Part shown: positions 29,401 through 39,210 of the stretch, in pieces
How positions within the stretch are numbered: the stretch's first letter is position 1
Layout of the letters: each line of letters begins with the position of its first letter
Origin: Liolophura sinensis
Lineage: Eukaryota > Mollusca > Polyplacophora > Chitonida > Chitonidae
NCBI RefSeq assembly: GCF_032854445.1
Contig: NC_088307.1
Location: 18,240,017-18,304,016, forward strand
DNA length: 64,000 bases
Direction: 5' to 3'
Notes under the pieces: model-generated
Told to the model about the DNA's origin: nothing
Databases searched by the model: none
What the model saw: only the letters and a program-made list of their open reading frames with translations
Translations under genes and position numbers: made by a program

Positions 29401-32400
29401 ATGAGGAATTCCAACTGATATCTTTCCTGTGTGATTTTATGTAACATTAGGTTACCTAAAGTACTTGTATACAACATCTTGCATCTTGTACGAGATCATT
29501 TCGGATTCTCTGTACATTTACCCCCCAAAACCATTAAAGACAGTCTTTTATATCCTGTATTCGCTATTCACTATTTTGTCTGTGTACTTGAGTTGATGCT
29601 ATGTATGCAAGCCTAATTCCTGCAGTAGGGGAGTTTCCAGTTGGAACTCTTTTGTCATCAAAGGTAAAAACAGTCCTACTGTGTCATGTGACTTGTGAAT
29701 AATGTTAGGTGAAAAATGTTTGGCAACCTTTGTTGACATTAATTTACTGATCACCTGTATCACCCTTTTTACAGAGCCACAAATGACTCCTCTTTCCTTT
29801 AGAAACTTCTGGAATTCACAAACTTTCAGATCCTCAATTTTCTCCATCATTCATCTACTCTAAATTACGTTTGATGACACTTTTTTCAGGTGCTCTACGT
29901 TATTGCAAATGTGATCAAAAATAGTTGCCTAACAGTTCTGACAGGTCACTGGTAACGTAATAATGTGTTACAAGAGAGCTGTGATCAACCTATCTCAGGC
30001 TGAAGTCACTATTGCATGGGAAAAAAAACCCATTCTGTTGGACCAGATAACTTACTCTCTGTCTGACAGCCTGAAGGGTGTGACGACGTTAAGTCCGCTT
30101 TTGTGTGTGTGAGACATCATTCCATGGCCCGACTCAACTTGCACGTTTGATCGTGGACCAATATACAACTCCTTCGAGTGGTCGAAGCGACCCCTGACCT
30201 TTATTCGACGATACTGCATTTCTTCAGACTCCAGTTCTGTGAGGCTGAAATCAACGAGAAACATGGAATTAAAGAGAGCAAGTAAGCAGTAGTTTTGCTA
30301 CGGCGTAGTTTCCAGTAACATTTAGTACTCTTTTATCGCTAGAGGAACAAAAAGTTGTACTGTACCATGTGACCTGTCAGAAATGATAGGCAACTATTTT
30401 TGATTACATATACTGTAACAGAGGCCTCTGAAAAAAGTTTTGTAAAAAGGCCATTTAAAATAGACAAAAAATTTTAAAAAAAATGGGGAGCTGAGTGGTC
30501 TTGAACTTAACCTCGAGGGACTTGAATACCAAAAGAGTTCAATGTCAAAACAATATAGGATTTCCCAGATATACAGCAGCAAAGTGACTTCCCTTTGCAA
30601 AGTCACTCCACCCAGTTCATGACTGTATTTCAATGACATGAAAAGAAACACAAGAATAATCGGCCCTGAATCAGAATAACAAAAAAATCTCTTTGCCTCG
30701 TTACATAGCTGTATAAAGGAGCAAAGAGACATTATTTTGTAAAAACAAAACCCCACCTGACGATTTCACAAATTCTTTGCTATTTTAATCTTGTTGCTGT
30801 CCACTTAAATTATCTCCAGTTGAATTTATGGCCAATTTTCTGTAAGGGGTGTCTTGTAAAGGTAGGAGTTATACGTATAAAATTTTTACCTGGCGAGGAC
30901 GAATAAATAATGATCCAGTGCACCCCAGTGCATCAGCACTAATGCTTTAACCAGGTGAGATGGGATGGACCCAGCTGGCCATATTCTGAATCCTAAACTT
31001 CGCTCTAAAGCAACACCAATTAAATTTTTTTTTTGTTATGGGTTGAATGAATCTTTTTTCAGTGTCTAAGAGTATCAAAATAAAAATAAAAATGAAAAAA
31101 TCACCTAATTCTTGGAAAATGTGGATTTTTGTAGCAATTTTTCCTGTTTATGTATTTATGTGATTGGAAAGCCTTGATAAACAGGGAAATCATAAAAATA
31201 TCAAGATAGGACAGAACAAAAAATGAATTTATAATTATATAATTTTTTTTTCTGTTTTTTCGATTTCTTAGAGTCAGCTTGCACATAAAACATAAAAAAA
31301 ATAAATTGTGTCGCATAACTTACTCAAGTGGTATTTCTATAGGTTCCGCTGTGGTTCTCCTCTCTAGGGATTCGATGAGATCTAATTTCCATCTCCGTCG
31401 CTTCACCTGCCAAGTACCCAGACAGAAGGCCGCAGCGGGAATTATCTGAAGAGAGAAGGGTTATACTGAATGCGAGGAATTCAATCCTTGTGAGTTGGTG
31501 GTGGGGGTGGGGGGCGGGGGGCGGGGTGAGGAGAGAGGATCTCATGATCGGATGGTCATGGGTTTCCCAAAGACCCTGATCGGTTTACTCCCGTCACAAT
31601 GCGGGCTGCTGGTGTAAAACACCAATCAAAATAATACCTGAGGGTCAATTATGGGCTAAGCCAGGCTAGTGTGTGAAGGTGGGAAGGGAGGGGTGTGTTT
31701 TACTGGAAGGGCGTATAATCAGGTACAACCTAACATATATCTCTATATCACTGACTTCACTAATTCACGGGCTGTGAATCTGTGCTGCCCATACATACAT
31801 CCACACCCTCACCAGTAAGACATATCCACTGTCCCCGAAAGAACTTCTTGTGACCGCGGCTCCGCGAAGACGGGGTTTCTGAAGTCTCTCCTCTTCTGTC
31901 ACCCATCTCCTGATCATGTGACTCACCTGTGGAAAACAATTACTTATCACCTTATTGTGTACAAAAGTGACGTGAACCAAAAATGACAATCTGGGCTATC
32001 GTAGATAGAGTCATCTAAAGGGTCTTCTGAACTGATTGATTGATTGATTTAATGGTGTAAATGACGTACTAAGGATTTTCACGTACACTTACTGATGGAT
32101 TAGCAGGCAGTTTGATGGATCGTGGAAACTGGAAGATCCATCCTTTGGCAAGTTAAGTTTTTGGCAACACAATACAGGTGACATCATCATGCACTATGAA
32201 GCTCCTCATTAATTTAATCATGAAAGTAAAATACCTGTACCGGTATTCTATAATCTAGCCCCGTAACTGAATGTATGTATGTAGGCCTATGTTTGGGGTT
32301 CTATGTCATACCTAACAATTTTTCAGGCATATGATCATGAGGTCATTAGCTGTGTGTGCATATACTGTGCATATCCTTGTGGCAGTGGGAGTCCATGCCA

Positions 32401-33047
32401 CCAAAGAGTTGCCACCATGCACTGATGTACATGTACCATGCCGAAGAAACTAAAGCCATGACACCTAGCCCCCAACCAGTCACATTATACTGATACCATT
32501 TATTTATTTATTTTATTGGTATTTAACCCCGTATTGAAGAATATTTCACTTATACGACGGAAACCCACAACCATCCGCAGGCTACTGACAAACCTTCCCA
32601 CGTACGGCCAGAGTATACTGATACCAGGCCAACCAATCCTGTTTCCTTGATCTAGCCGCCCAATGCTGGACACCAAGCAAGGCAGTAAACATGTACCTTT
32701 TATAAAGTTTTGGTATGTCCCGACCCAGGTTTGATCCCGGGTCTCATGACTTTGAGGCAGAAGCATTAACCATATTTGGTCATGCATCGAAGCGGTTCAT
32801 TTCCGAGCTGTCCAGCTTAAACGACAGGATGTCAAAACTCTTATTCACGCTTCCACTTTACACTTGCAGTTTTCTACGTCAATTTTTGCACGTGGTCAAA
32901 ATTTACACATGGGTTATTTGTGATCAGCCTACATGAGCATGATCTTGCTGATTGCTGTAGGCCTACCGGTACCTGATTTTGCCTCTGATGCGATTCTGAC
33001 AAACGAATGACACCTAATTTACGAAGTGTTCTCAGCAAAGAATTCAT
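20420..33047 (-). CDS. SURF1: SURF1, cytochrome c oxidase assembly factor
   Basis: SURF1 is a mitochondrial inner-membrane protein needed for early assembly of cytochrome c oxidase. Nine exons give 306 residues (human about 300): 32973-33047, 31813-31926, 31324-31445, 30056-30244, 27929-28001, 24845-24892, 23646-23760, 22841-22922, 20420-20522. Exon 1 encodes [16 protein letters not shown], a basic amphipathic start typical of a mitochondrial presequence. Membrane helix 1 is [19 protein letters not shown] (about 58-76). Conserved family blocks follow: [60 protein letters not shown]. Membrane helix 2 starts [15 protein letters not shown] near the C-terminus. All junctions keep phase. The start was chosen because it is the only ATG giving an in-phase presequence exon with a good donor. 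Intron 5 holds a roughly 3-kb 39-bp tandem array that begins at the donor of exon 5. Confidence 0.95.
21732..21860. mobile_element. Small inverted-repeat element (MITE-like)
   Basis: Ends GGGGCCCCGTTTCACAA and TTGTGAAACAGGC are imperfect inverted repeats about 130 bp apart. The core has CATCACCATGGTAGTTGTGT. Similar GGGCCTGTTTCACAAC sequence occurs at about 17576. Located in SURF1 intron 8. Confidence 0.55.
21899..22240 (-). mobile_element. SINE family B, near full length
   Basis: GAGTGAGTGAGTGCTTGGGG, TCCTTGTTGCAGGACGGATT, GAGGAAGTTACAACTTCCTC, CTGGATCTACCGCTCCTGAA. Located in SURF1 intron 8. Confidence 0.85.
22480..22670 (-). mobile_element. SINE with family B head but a different body
   Basis: The head, read on the minus strand, is GGCCCCGATAGCACAGTTGG then TAGAGCGTCCGCTTCAGGAG, as in family B. 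The following body (TCCTATATCATTAGTGAAAC, GACTAGACAGACGAGCATCT) does not match family B. The left end is uncertain. Confidence 0.5.
23074..23308 (+). mobile_element. SINE family A, near full length
   Basis: AATGACCCAGGGGCCTCTCA, GGTCGCTGTGAGTTCAAGTC (B box), CAACCTGCGGATGGTCGTGG, with an AAATAAATAAATG tail. Located in a SURF1 intron. Confidence 0.85.
24383..24565 (-). mobile_element. SINE family A, old copy
   Basis: ATTAGAGTTTTATGCCGTTC, ATACAATGGCAGCCAGCATA and GAGAGGAAGCCACCATGAGC. Located in a SURF1 intron. Confidence 0.7.
24955..27928 (-). repeat. 39-bp array (about 75 units) starting at the SURF1 exon 5 donor
   Basis: On the gene strand each unit starts CAG|GTATGAAT or CAG|GTACGAAT and contains ACATGCTGTATCTGTTTGAG. 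The first base of intron 5 (27928) is the first base of unit 1. The half near the exon (about 25850-27928, about 53 units) is almost uniform. The distal part (24955-25850) is an older, diverged version with GCTGTATCTCTTTGAGATAC. Because 39 is divisible by three, open frames run through it on both strands. It is intronic and not a protein gene. Confidence 0.95.
28025..28200. repeat. Dispersed repeat family C copy
   Basis: Landmarks: CTGATGAACTTTCTTACATG, CACACCATATTGGTGGAAGA, CTGCTCAAACAGCC. It lies just upstream of SURF1 exon 5. Confidence 0.5.
28303..28432 (-). mobile_element. SINE family A, truncated
   Basis: TATTCAAGAATATTTCACTC, ATGGCGGCCGGCATTATGGT and CCACGACCATCCGCAGGTGC. Confidence 0.75.
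28571..28714 (-). mobile_element. SINE family A, truncated
   Basis: TTTATTCGATTGGTGTTTTA, CTCAAGAATATTTCACTTAT and CAGACCTTCCCACGTACGGC. A second copy lies only about 140 bp away in the same orientation. Confidence 0.8.
29600..29990 (-). mobile_element. DNA-transposon-derived element with a SAP-like coding start
   Basis: On the minus strand the left part has GTGACCTGTCAGAACTGTTA and GGCAACTATTTTTGATCACA, followed by an open frame of 83 codons starting [20 protein letters not shown]. This looks like the start of a SAP (DNA-binding helix-loop-helix) domain. The far end repeats the terminal sequence in inverted form (CTCTTTTGTCATCAAAGGTA near 29655). This fits a cut-down, non-autonomous DNA element that keeps both ends. 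The parent family is not identified. Located in a SURF1 intron. Confidence 0.5.
30312..30470 (+). mobile_element. Related DNA element, terminal fragment
   Basis: GTACTCTTTTATCGCTAGAG, CCATGTGACCTGTCAGAAAT, GGCAACTATTTTTGATTACA: the same terminus as the two other copies, opposite to its neighbour at 29600-29990. Confidence 0.5.
31535..31635 (+). mobile_element. SINE family A, fragment
   Basis: GGATGGTCATGGGTTTCCCA, TACTCCCGTCACAATGCGGG and GTGTAAAACACCAATCAAAA. Confidence 0.55.
32287..32770 (-). mobile_element. SINE family B relative, interrupted by a SINE A
   Basis: Diverged B-type element: TTGGGGTTCTATGTCATACC, TAACAATTTTTCAGGCATAT and CCCGACCCAGGTTTGATCCC at the head side. A SINE A (32499-32613) splits it, so it is the older of the two. 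Confidence 0.65.
32499..32613 (-). mobile_element. SINE family A nested in a SINE B relative, with target-site duplication
   Basis: TTTATTTATTTATTTTATTG through CCCACGTACGGCCAGAG. It is flanked by a perfect 13-bp target-site duplication TATACTGATACCA (32486-32498 and 32614-32626). The 5' part is missing, as expected from incomplete reverse transcription. Confidence 0.85.
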
Positions 33048-33316
33048 TTTCCTCAGCTGTATTCATTGGGCTAATCGTTGCAGTCAAATTTCGCTGTCTG
33101 GCAATATCCGAGATAAAACCCAGAAAGCTTTAGTTTTGCTGTCACTTTCAGCTGTTCACTTGTTTTCGCAACACGCACATGGCTACATGCGGGGCTGTGA
33201 TGATGCTAATGTTAACGAGGCTGTGATTGGTTAGGCCTTGCGAACCCTATGAGATTGACCAATCAAAGCGGTTCTTAAACGCATTGGCGGAGAAGAGAAG
33301 CAACAGAGTTGTCAAT
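33048..33316. promoter_or_regulatory. Divergent SURF1/PFDN6 promoter interval
   Basis: Only 269 bp separate the SURF1 start codon (minus) from the PFDN6 start codon (plus), so both 5' UTRs and core promoters must share this stretch unless unseen upstream exons exist. It contains CCAAT-like sequences near 33250-33265, including GACCAATCAAAG, and no obvious TATA box. Shared bidirectional promoters are common for housekeeping gene pairs. Joint regulation is an inference. Confidence 0.6.
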
Positions 33317-36300
33317 ATGTCTGGCGGTGAAAACTTGCAGAAAAAGCTTCAAGGAGAGCTAGAGAAATATCAGGCTGCTCAGAAAGGTGTTCTTTAATTG
33401 ATATAGCACACTTAAACTGATAACTAAAACATGTGAACTGATTAATCAGTTGAATTGGTGTCGACTGGTTTGCATTGAGCTGTTATGCTGTTGACTTGCT
33501 GTAGGCTGATATGTTCGAGTGACCAGTATTCGTGACGCTAAACTACGTTCATAGTTCAGTGTCCTGTTTCATTCATATATTTCACTCATCTGTCTCCATA
33601 CTCAAGAATTTTTCACTTACAAGATGGTGGCCTGTCGTGGCCGGAGGAAACCCGAGTGTCTGGGTTAAACCACCAACCGATCTTTCGCGCATTACTTTTG
33701 ACATATGAACCGGCTCGGATAGCACAGTTGGTAGAGCGTCCGCTTCGGGACCGGTAGATCCAGGATCAATCCTTGGTCGAGTCACACCTAAGACTTTAAA
33801 AGAGGAAGTTGTAACTTCCTCGCTTGGCGTTCAGCATGAAGGGGATAGTGCAACGACTGGTTGACCCGTATCAGTATAATGGCTCGGGTGGGGCGGCTTA
33901 CTTGCCTTCGGTAAGTCGTCTCAGTGATGCAGCACTAAATAAAAGAGCGGTGGAAATCCGTCCTGCAACAAGAAGGCACAATTACACGTGCATGCACCCT
34001 AATGATTCCTTCGTCGTCATATGACTGAAAAATTGTTGAGTACGACGTTAAACCCCAAGCACTCACTCACGCACTCACTTTTGACATATCTTATTCATAG
34101 TTTCGAGCACCAGGTGCCTCTCAAGGAGCTGGAGGTGATTAATACCATGGAGCTCTGCCAGTATTTTGCATAAGTTGATGGATGTATATGGCAGTATATG
34201 GAAGCTGTGGTGACAAACTACATCCTGAAAGGCGGCACGCGGCATAACTTCATTCAATAGAGGCATTTTTATTGAAGAGTAAGCCCTCACGTCCTGTAAT
34301 GTGTAGACAAGAATCCATGGTTTAATGCCAAGGATCCATGGTTAAACTCAAAGGATCCATAGTTAAATACCAAGGACCCATGACTAAATGCCAAGGATCC
34401 ATGGTTAAACTCAAAGGATCCATAGTTAAATACCAAGGACCCATGACTAAATGCCAAGGATCCATGGTTAAACTCAAAGGATCCATAGTTAAATACCAAG
34501 GACCCATGACTAAATGCCAAGGATCCATGGTTAAACTCGAAGGATCCATAGTTAAATACCAAGGACCCATGACTAAATGCCAAGGATTAAACACCACGGA
34601 TCAGTGCTATAAGAGCAATAGTTACCCTGCAAATTTTGAAACAGTGAAGCAGCACTAGATAAAAGAGCGGTCTTGCAACAAGGAGACACATTACATGCAC
34701 TCTAAGGATTCTTTCGTCATCATATCACTGAAAAATTGTTAAATACGACATTAAACCCCAAGCACTCACTCACTCACTCATTCACGTAGTGTTCAAGAAA
34801 ACTTATGTTTCCTGCAGAGCGGACAAATACCCACGTCCAAAGACCCTTTTCGAACTGTCAAAATCACCTTCACAGAGAATGAAATGAAACGTACAGTCAT
34901 CATGAGAAGGGTTCATTGGACCTGTGTCGTGTGAGATCCATCAAAGAAAGACTGACAGTACATGTTTCTGAGTGTCCTGTCAAAAGCCTAGAAAGTAAAT
35001 CGGGCACAACCTCATTTCATAATCATGACAATCGTCATGTAGATTGCCACCCTCATCCATTGGTGGAATGCAGTTATATAGAAAGTTTTCATACTTTTTC
35101 TACCCATTGGTCAACATTCCTCAGTCCTGTGATGAAGATTAAGCTCTGACCGTGATGTGTGCATCAAGAGCTGTTATCTTTACCTTATTTGTGTATTTTT
35201 GTTTCTGTTTTCCTTTTGCTCAGATTTACAGAAGTACCTGTCAGCCAGACAACAGCTGGATGCTCAGCTCAATGAGAACAACATGGTGAAGGATGTAAGT
35301 TAATTTATCTATTTATTTATTTGATTGGTATTTTACGCCGTACTCAAGAATATTTCACTTATGCGACAGTGGCCAGCATTATGGTGGATGAAAACCAAGC
35401 AGAACCCGGGAGAAACCCACAACCATCCGCAGGTTGCTGCAGACCTTCCCACGTACGACCGGAGAGGAAGCCAGCATAAACTGGAATTGAACTCACAGTG
35501 ACCGCATTGGTGAGGGACTCCTGGGTCATTACGCTGCGCTAGTGCGCTAACGGACTGAGCCATGAAGGCCCCTGTAAGTTAATTGGTAGTGTTACTGCGG
35601 CATCAGTGTGTTAGCCAGGATGGTAAAAGTGACAGTTCAAAACACCTCATTTCTGTCTGCGGGCACATGCTTTTTGACATTGAAATTTTTTAAGTTTAAT
35701 GAGGAGCTTCATAGTGCATGATGGTGTGTCTGAGTGTGCACATGTGGCAGGTTAGGGACCCAAAAGTGGTTTCTTACCAAGTTTGATTTTTGTGAACACT
35801 ACATTCGTATATTTCTAAAAAAATTACTGCTGATCGACATAGGTGCGTACGCGTAGGCCCTGGTTATTAGGAGAATTACTAAGGAGGTTTACCTGCTGTG
35901 AATTTTGTAAGACGGGTCATAAGTAAATGCACATTCTCAGATCTCAGGTTAAGCTTTTTTTTTTTTTTTAGCTCCTGTATAATATCAACCATATGTGGAT
36001 CTCCAACATACAGTGATAGAAAGTTATGTTTTGTTTTTGTTTGTTTTTATATTTCTTTTTCACCTGTGTACATCTACAAAGGGCCTACTGATGGAAGGTT
36101 GAAGGTGGAAGGTTGTATTGATTTCAGTTTTATACGCTTTGTGAATGTTTCTTAATGATTTTAGTTGATAGACTTTCAATTCAAAAGTTTACAGTTAGAT
36201 AAACTTTAGTTTGTTTTCTGTAGTAAACATATTCTCTAGAAATTAAGCTTCCACGCAGGGCAGCAATTTCTGGTATACAGGGTTTCTGTGATGTCATTGC

Positions 36301-37997
36301 TTATGAGATTTATGGACTGACAGATTTACCATTTTTGTAATCGAGAAAAGTTTCATGTAGGGCTACAATTTTTATGCACATGCCAGGCTGCAGTGGCGAC
36401 CCATAGTTCACGAAAAGCCAATCATGGGAAGCGATTTGCATATCAAAGACCGCTCCCGTGAGTTGTAACGCCCCACAATAAAGTTTTTCTTACTACCATA
36501 GCTCAACATTTGCTCAGCCATTCGCAGCCTTGGAATTGTTCACAGATTGACTCATGCAGTTCACAATTTGCATACCAAAGACCACTGCCTCAGTTTTGTG
36601 CAGGAACTCCCCCACAGTGACGTCTTTGCCATCACATCACTTTACAACTCTTATCTTTATTCTTATTCCAGTGTCTGAACGAGCTGGTGGGATTCTCTGA
36701 ATGCCTTGTTCTATGTTTTTTGTTTGTCTTTTGTTTACAGGAGCTTGAAAAACTGGAAAAGGGAGAAAACGTGTTCAAATTGATCGGTCCAGTATTGGTT
36801 AAGCAAGAGCTAACAGAGGCTAAACAGAATGTACAGAAGAGGATAGAATACATCACATCTGAAGTGTAAGTAGTTATGATAAGATTAATAGTGTATATCG
36901 AAATATACTAAAGTAGCAGGCTGCAGGTAGCTGTTATCCACCTTCTAATGGGGGCTCCGTGGCCGAGGGGGTTAGCACATCAGCCCTGCGCAATGACCCA
37001 GGAGCGTCTCACAAATGCGGTCGCTGTCAGTTCCAGTCCAACTCCTGGGTTTTCCCTGGCTGTGCCTGGTGAATAGAGAGCATCACATCTGAAGTGTAAG
37101 TTTGTTGAAGAAGTGAATGGAGAACATCACATCGGAAGTGTAAGGATTGCGAAGAAGTTAATAGGGAATATAACAGTGAAGTGTAATTATTATGAAGAAG
37201 TGAATAGAGAGCATCACATCTGAAGTTTAAATAATATGAAGAAGTCAATAGAGACCATCACGTCTGAAGTGTAAGTATTGTGGAGAAGTGAATAGAGAGC
37301 ATCACATCTGAAGCATAAGCGATGCAAAGTAGTGAATAGAGAACATCACATCTGAACTGTATTCAAGTATTGCGTAGAAGTTAATAGAGAACTTGGGCGC
37401 ATATTAGCGTATTGTGAAGAAGTGAGACCATCATGTGTGAAGTGTAAGTATTATGAAGAAGTGAATAGAGAACATATTGTTTGAAGTGTTTAAAAGTATT
37501 GTGAAGAAGTGAGTAGAGAACATGACATCTGAATTGCAAGTAGTGTGAAAAAGTGAATAGGGAACGTGACGGGAAGTGTTAGTATTGTAATAGAGAACTT
37601 GACATTGAAGTGTTTCAAAATATTGTGAAGACGTGAATTTAATATTTCACATTTGGAGTGTTCTGAAATTGTGAAGAAGCAGTTGGAAAGTAACCTATTT
37701 ATGTAGGGCTTTAAGAGAATGGGGTTGTTATGTCCCTTTTTGGCAAATTTATGGCTGTTTTCATTCTGTTATGATTGTTGTCATTTTTCTGACGATAGAA
37801 GACATACTTCAATAAAGCTTTTTTTTTCTCCCCACAGTAGCCTAGAACTCTCAGAACTGATTTTGCTTGGTTTCAGAAAAAGGCATGATAATACGATAAA
37901 GGATTTGGAAAAGACACAAGAATCCCATCGTGAAAATCTTACAAAGTTACAACTCCAGTTCCAACAGGCACAAGTGAAAGCTGCAGCCAGATCTTAG
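33317..37997 (+). CDS. PFDN6: PFDN6, prefoldin subunit 6
   Basis: Beta-type subunit of the heterohexameric prefoldin co-chaperone, which delivers unfolded actin and tubulin to the CCT chaperonin in the cytosol. Four exons (33317-33386, 35224-35294, 36741-36865, 37877-37997) give 128 residues, against about 129 in vertebrates. The protein begins MSGGENLQKKLQGELEKYQ and has the family core FKLIGPVLVKQEL between two long coiled-coil helices. The second helix contains QKRIEYITSEV and runs to the C-terminal AAARS. Every junction is GT-AG and in phase. A SINE sits 11 bases inside intron 2. Intron 3 holds a tandem array whose unit repeats the end of exon 3 and its donor. The gene is divergent from SURF1, with 269 bp between the start codons. 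Confidence 0.96.
33711..34073 (+). mobile_element. SINE family B, full length with target-site duplication
   Basis: Head GATAGCACAGTTGGTAGAGC (A box) and GTAGATCCAGGATCAATCC (B-box-like), body GGCGGCTTACTTGCCTTCGG, tail CACTCACTCACGCACTC. Flanked by ACTTTTGACATAT before the head (from about 33697) and after the tail (from about 34076). Located in PFDN6 intron 1. Confidence 0.9.
34311..34590. repeat. 63-bp array (4 copies of three 21-bp subunits) in PFDN6 intron 1
   Basis: Four almost perfect 63-bp units, each made of three related 21-mers: ATGGTTAAACTCAAAGGATC, ATAGTTAAATACCAAGGACC and ATGACTAAATGCCAAGGATC with one base more. The higher-order form amplified after the 21-mers had diverged. 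It lies about 900 bp from the donor. Confidence 0.9.
34645..34790 (+). mobile_element. SINE family B 3' fragment
   Basis: GAAGCAGCACTAGATAAAAG, CATTACATGCACTCTAAGGA and a CACTCACTCACTCACTC tail. A second B copy in the same intron. Confidence 0.75.
35306..35572 (-). mobile_element. SINE family A, full length, at the PFDN6 exon 2 donor
   Basis: Complete element with its tRNA-like head at the right (GCTAGTGCGCTAACGGACTG, GAGCCATGAAGGCCCC). It is flanked by a 12-bp target-site duplication TGTAAGTTAATT (35294-35305 and 35573-35584). The left copy of the duplication contains the splice donor of PFDN6 exon 2. Confidence 0.9.
36948..37074 (+). mobile_element. SINE family A head fragment in PFDN6 intron 3
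   Basis: GGGGGCTCCGTGGCCGAGGG with A box, then GGTCGCTGTCAGTTCCAGTC with B box. It is cut off at CTGTGCCTGG, where the tandem array starts, so the array edge replaces the rest of the SINE. Confidence 0.8.
37073..37690 (+). repeat. About 44-bp array built from the PFDN6 exon 3 end and its donor
   Basis: About 14 units, each carrying CATCACATCTGAAGTGTAAG or a variant and then a GAAGAAGTGAATAGAG-type spacer. The same stretch spans the true exon 3/intron 3 junction (coding ...EYITSEV, donor GTAAGT at 36866). Units decay with distance from the exon. A SINE A fragment (36948-37074) separates the exon copy from the first intronic unit. Confidence 0.9.
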
Positions 37998-38514
37998 GGA
38001 CACCATCTGCTGCCAGATCTTAGGGGCAACCATCTGCTGCCAGATACAGCTGATCTTAGGGCACCCAGCAGCTGCATTTGGGGACCTTTATGCCGTGGAA
38101 TAGTCGAAGATATTTAAGAGAATGGTCAAGCAAATGAAGATGTTCTATGTGATAATGATGGAAAAGGGAAGTTTGTTTTGGATTTTGGGAAGCCTGTATT
38201 CCCAGTCATAAACCCTGAAAGCCGAGAAAAATGTGCCAGTGTTTAAATATGGAAGTCAAGCATTCCTTCAGACTAGTTCACATATATGGCATATGAGCCA
38301 GCAAGACGCTTGCTCTGTGGTGATTGAGGCCTCCCGGAAACAACTCTTGAATGCTTACTAGTGCTAATCAATTCAGTAGAATAGAACAACATCAACATAG
38401 CTTACAAAAAATCTTTCGGATGAATACAAGATTTTGAATACATGTGTATAACAAAGAAATGCCAGGTATTTTGATGGCTATGACTTTTAAGAAACTTTGG
38501 TAAGATGTACGTTT

Positions 38515-38690
38515 TCTGTCATGCTGGCTTCCTGGGGTCATGTGGGAATGTCTGCCAGCAAACTGCGGATGGGCGTCTGTTTCATCGAGACAAGTTCTTC
38601 CCAATATAATGCTGGCTGTAGTGGCATAAGTGAAGTTAAAATACTCTTGAGTTCGGAATTAAAACATCAGTCAAATGGATAAATAAATTT
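38515..38690 (+). mobile_element. SINE family A, degenerate, past the PFDN6 stop
   Basis: CATGCTGGCTTCCTGGGGTC, AACTGCGGATGGGCGTC and TAATGCTGGCTGTAGTGGCA, with a GATAAATAAAT tail that may supply a poly(A) signal to PFDN6 (inference). Confidence 0.6.
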
Positions 38691-38994
38691 ATTCTTTGTT
38701 AATGGTTCTACCGGGTTAGACAATTTCAGGACAAGCAGCTTCATTATTATATTTGCCGAATGAAACTTCTCAGGATAAAAGATTACTGAGTGGAAGCAGC
38801 TTCATGTGTTCGAAAACAATTCACACCTGACACACCTGCTTTTACTGTTCATGGGGACTTGATAACAATTAATCTACTGAGATCAAGATGCCATTTGTAT
38901 TCAAGCCTTTGTTCTCAACTTCTCTTCCTCCTATAAAGTATGTGTATCTGTCGTATGAGAGAAACATTGCAAACCTCGTTGGTTTATCGGGACA

Positions 38995-39210
38995 TTCTCG
39001 CTGTGTCCGTTCAAGTCCAGCTCATGCTGGCTTCCAGTCCGGTCCTACGTGGCAAGATCTCCAGCAACCTGCGGATGGTTGTGGGTTTCCCACTGACTCT
39101 ATCCAGTGTCCTCCCACCGTAATGCAGGCCGCCGTCGTAGAAGTGAAATATTCTTGAGTACCGCGTAAAAACACCAATCAAATAAATAAATGAATAAATA
39201 AATAAACTGT
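38995..39210 (+). mobile_element. SINE family A, near full length
   Basis: GTTCAAGTCCAGCTCATGCT, CAGCAACCTGCGGATGGTTG, GTAATGCAGGCCGCCGTCGT, with tail AATAAATAAATGAATAAATA. Confidence 0.8.

Noticed and set aside
34287-34658. Repetitive frames of about 90-106 codons on both strands
   Set aside because: By-product of the 63-bp array in PFDN6 intron 1.
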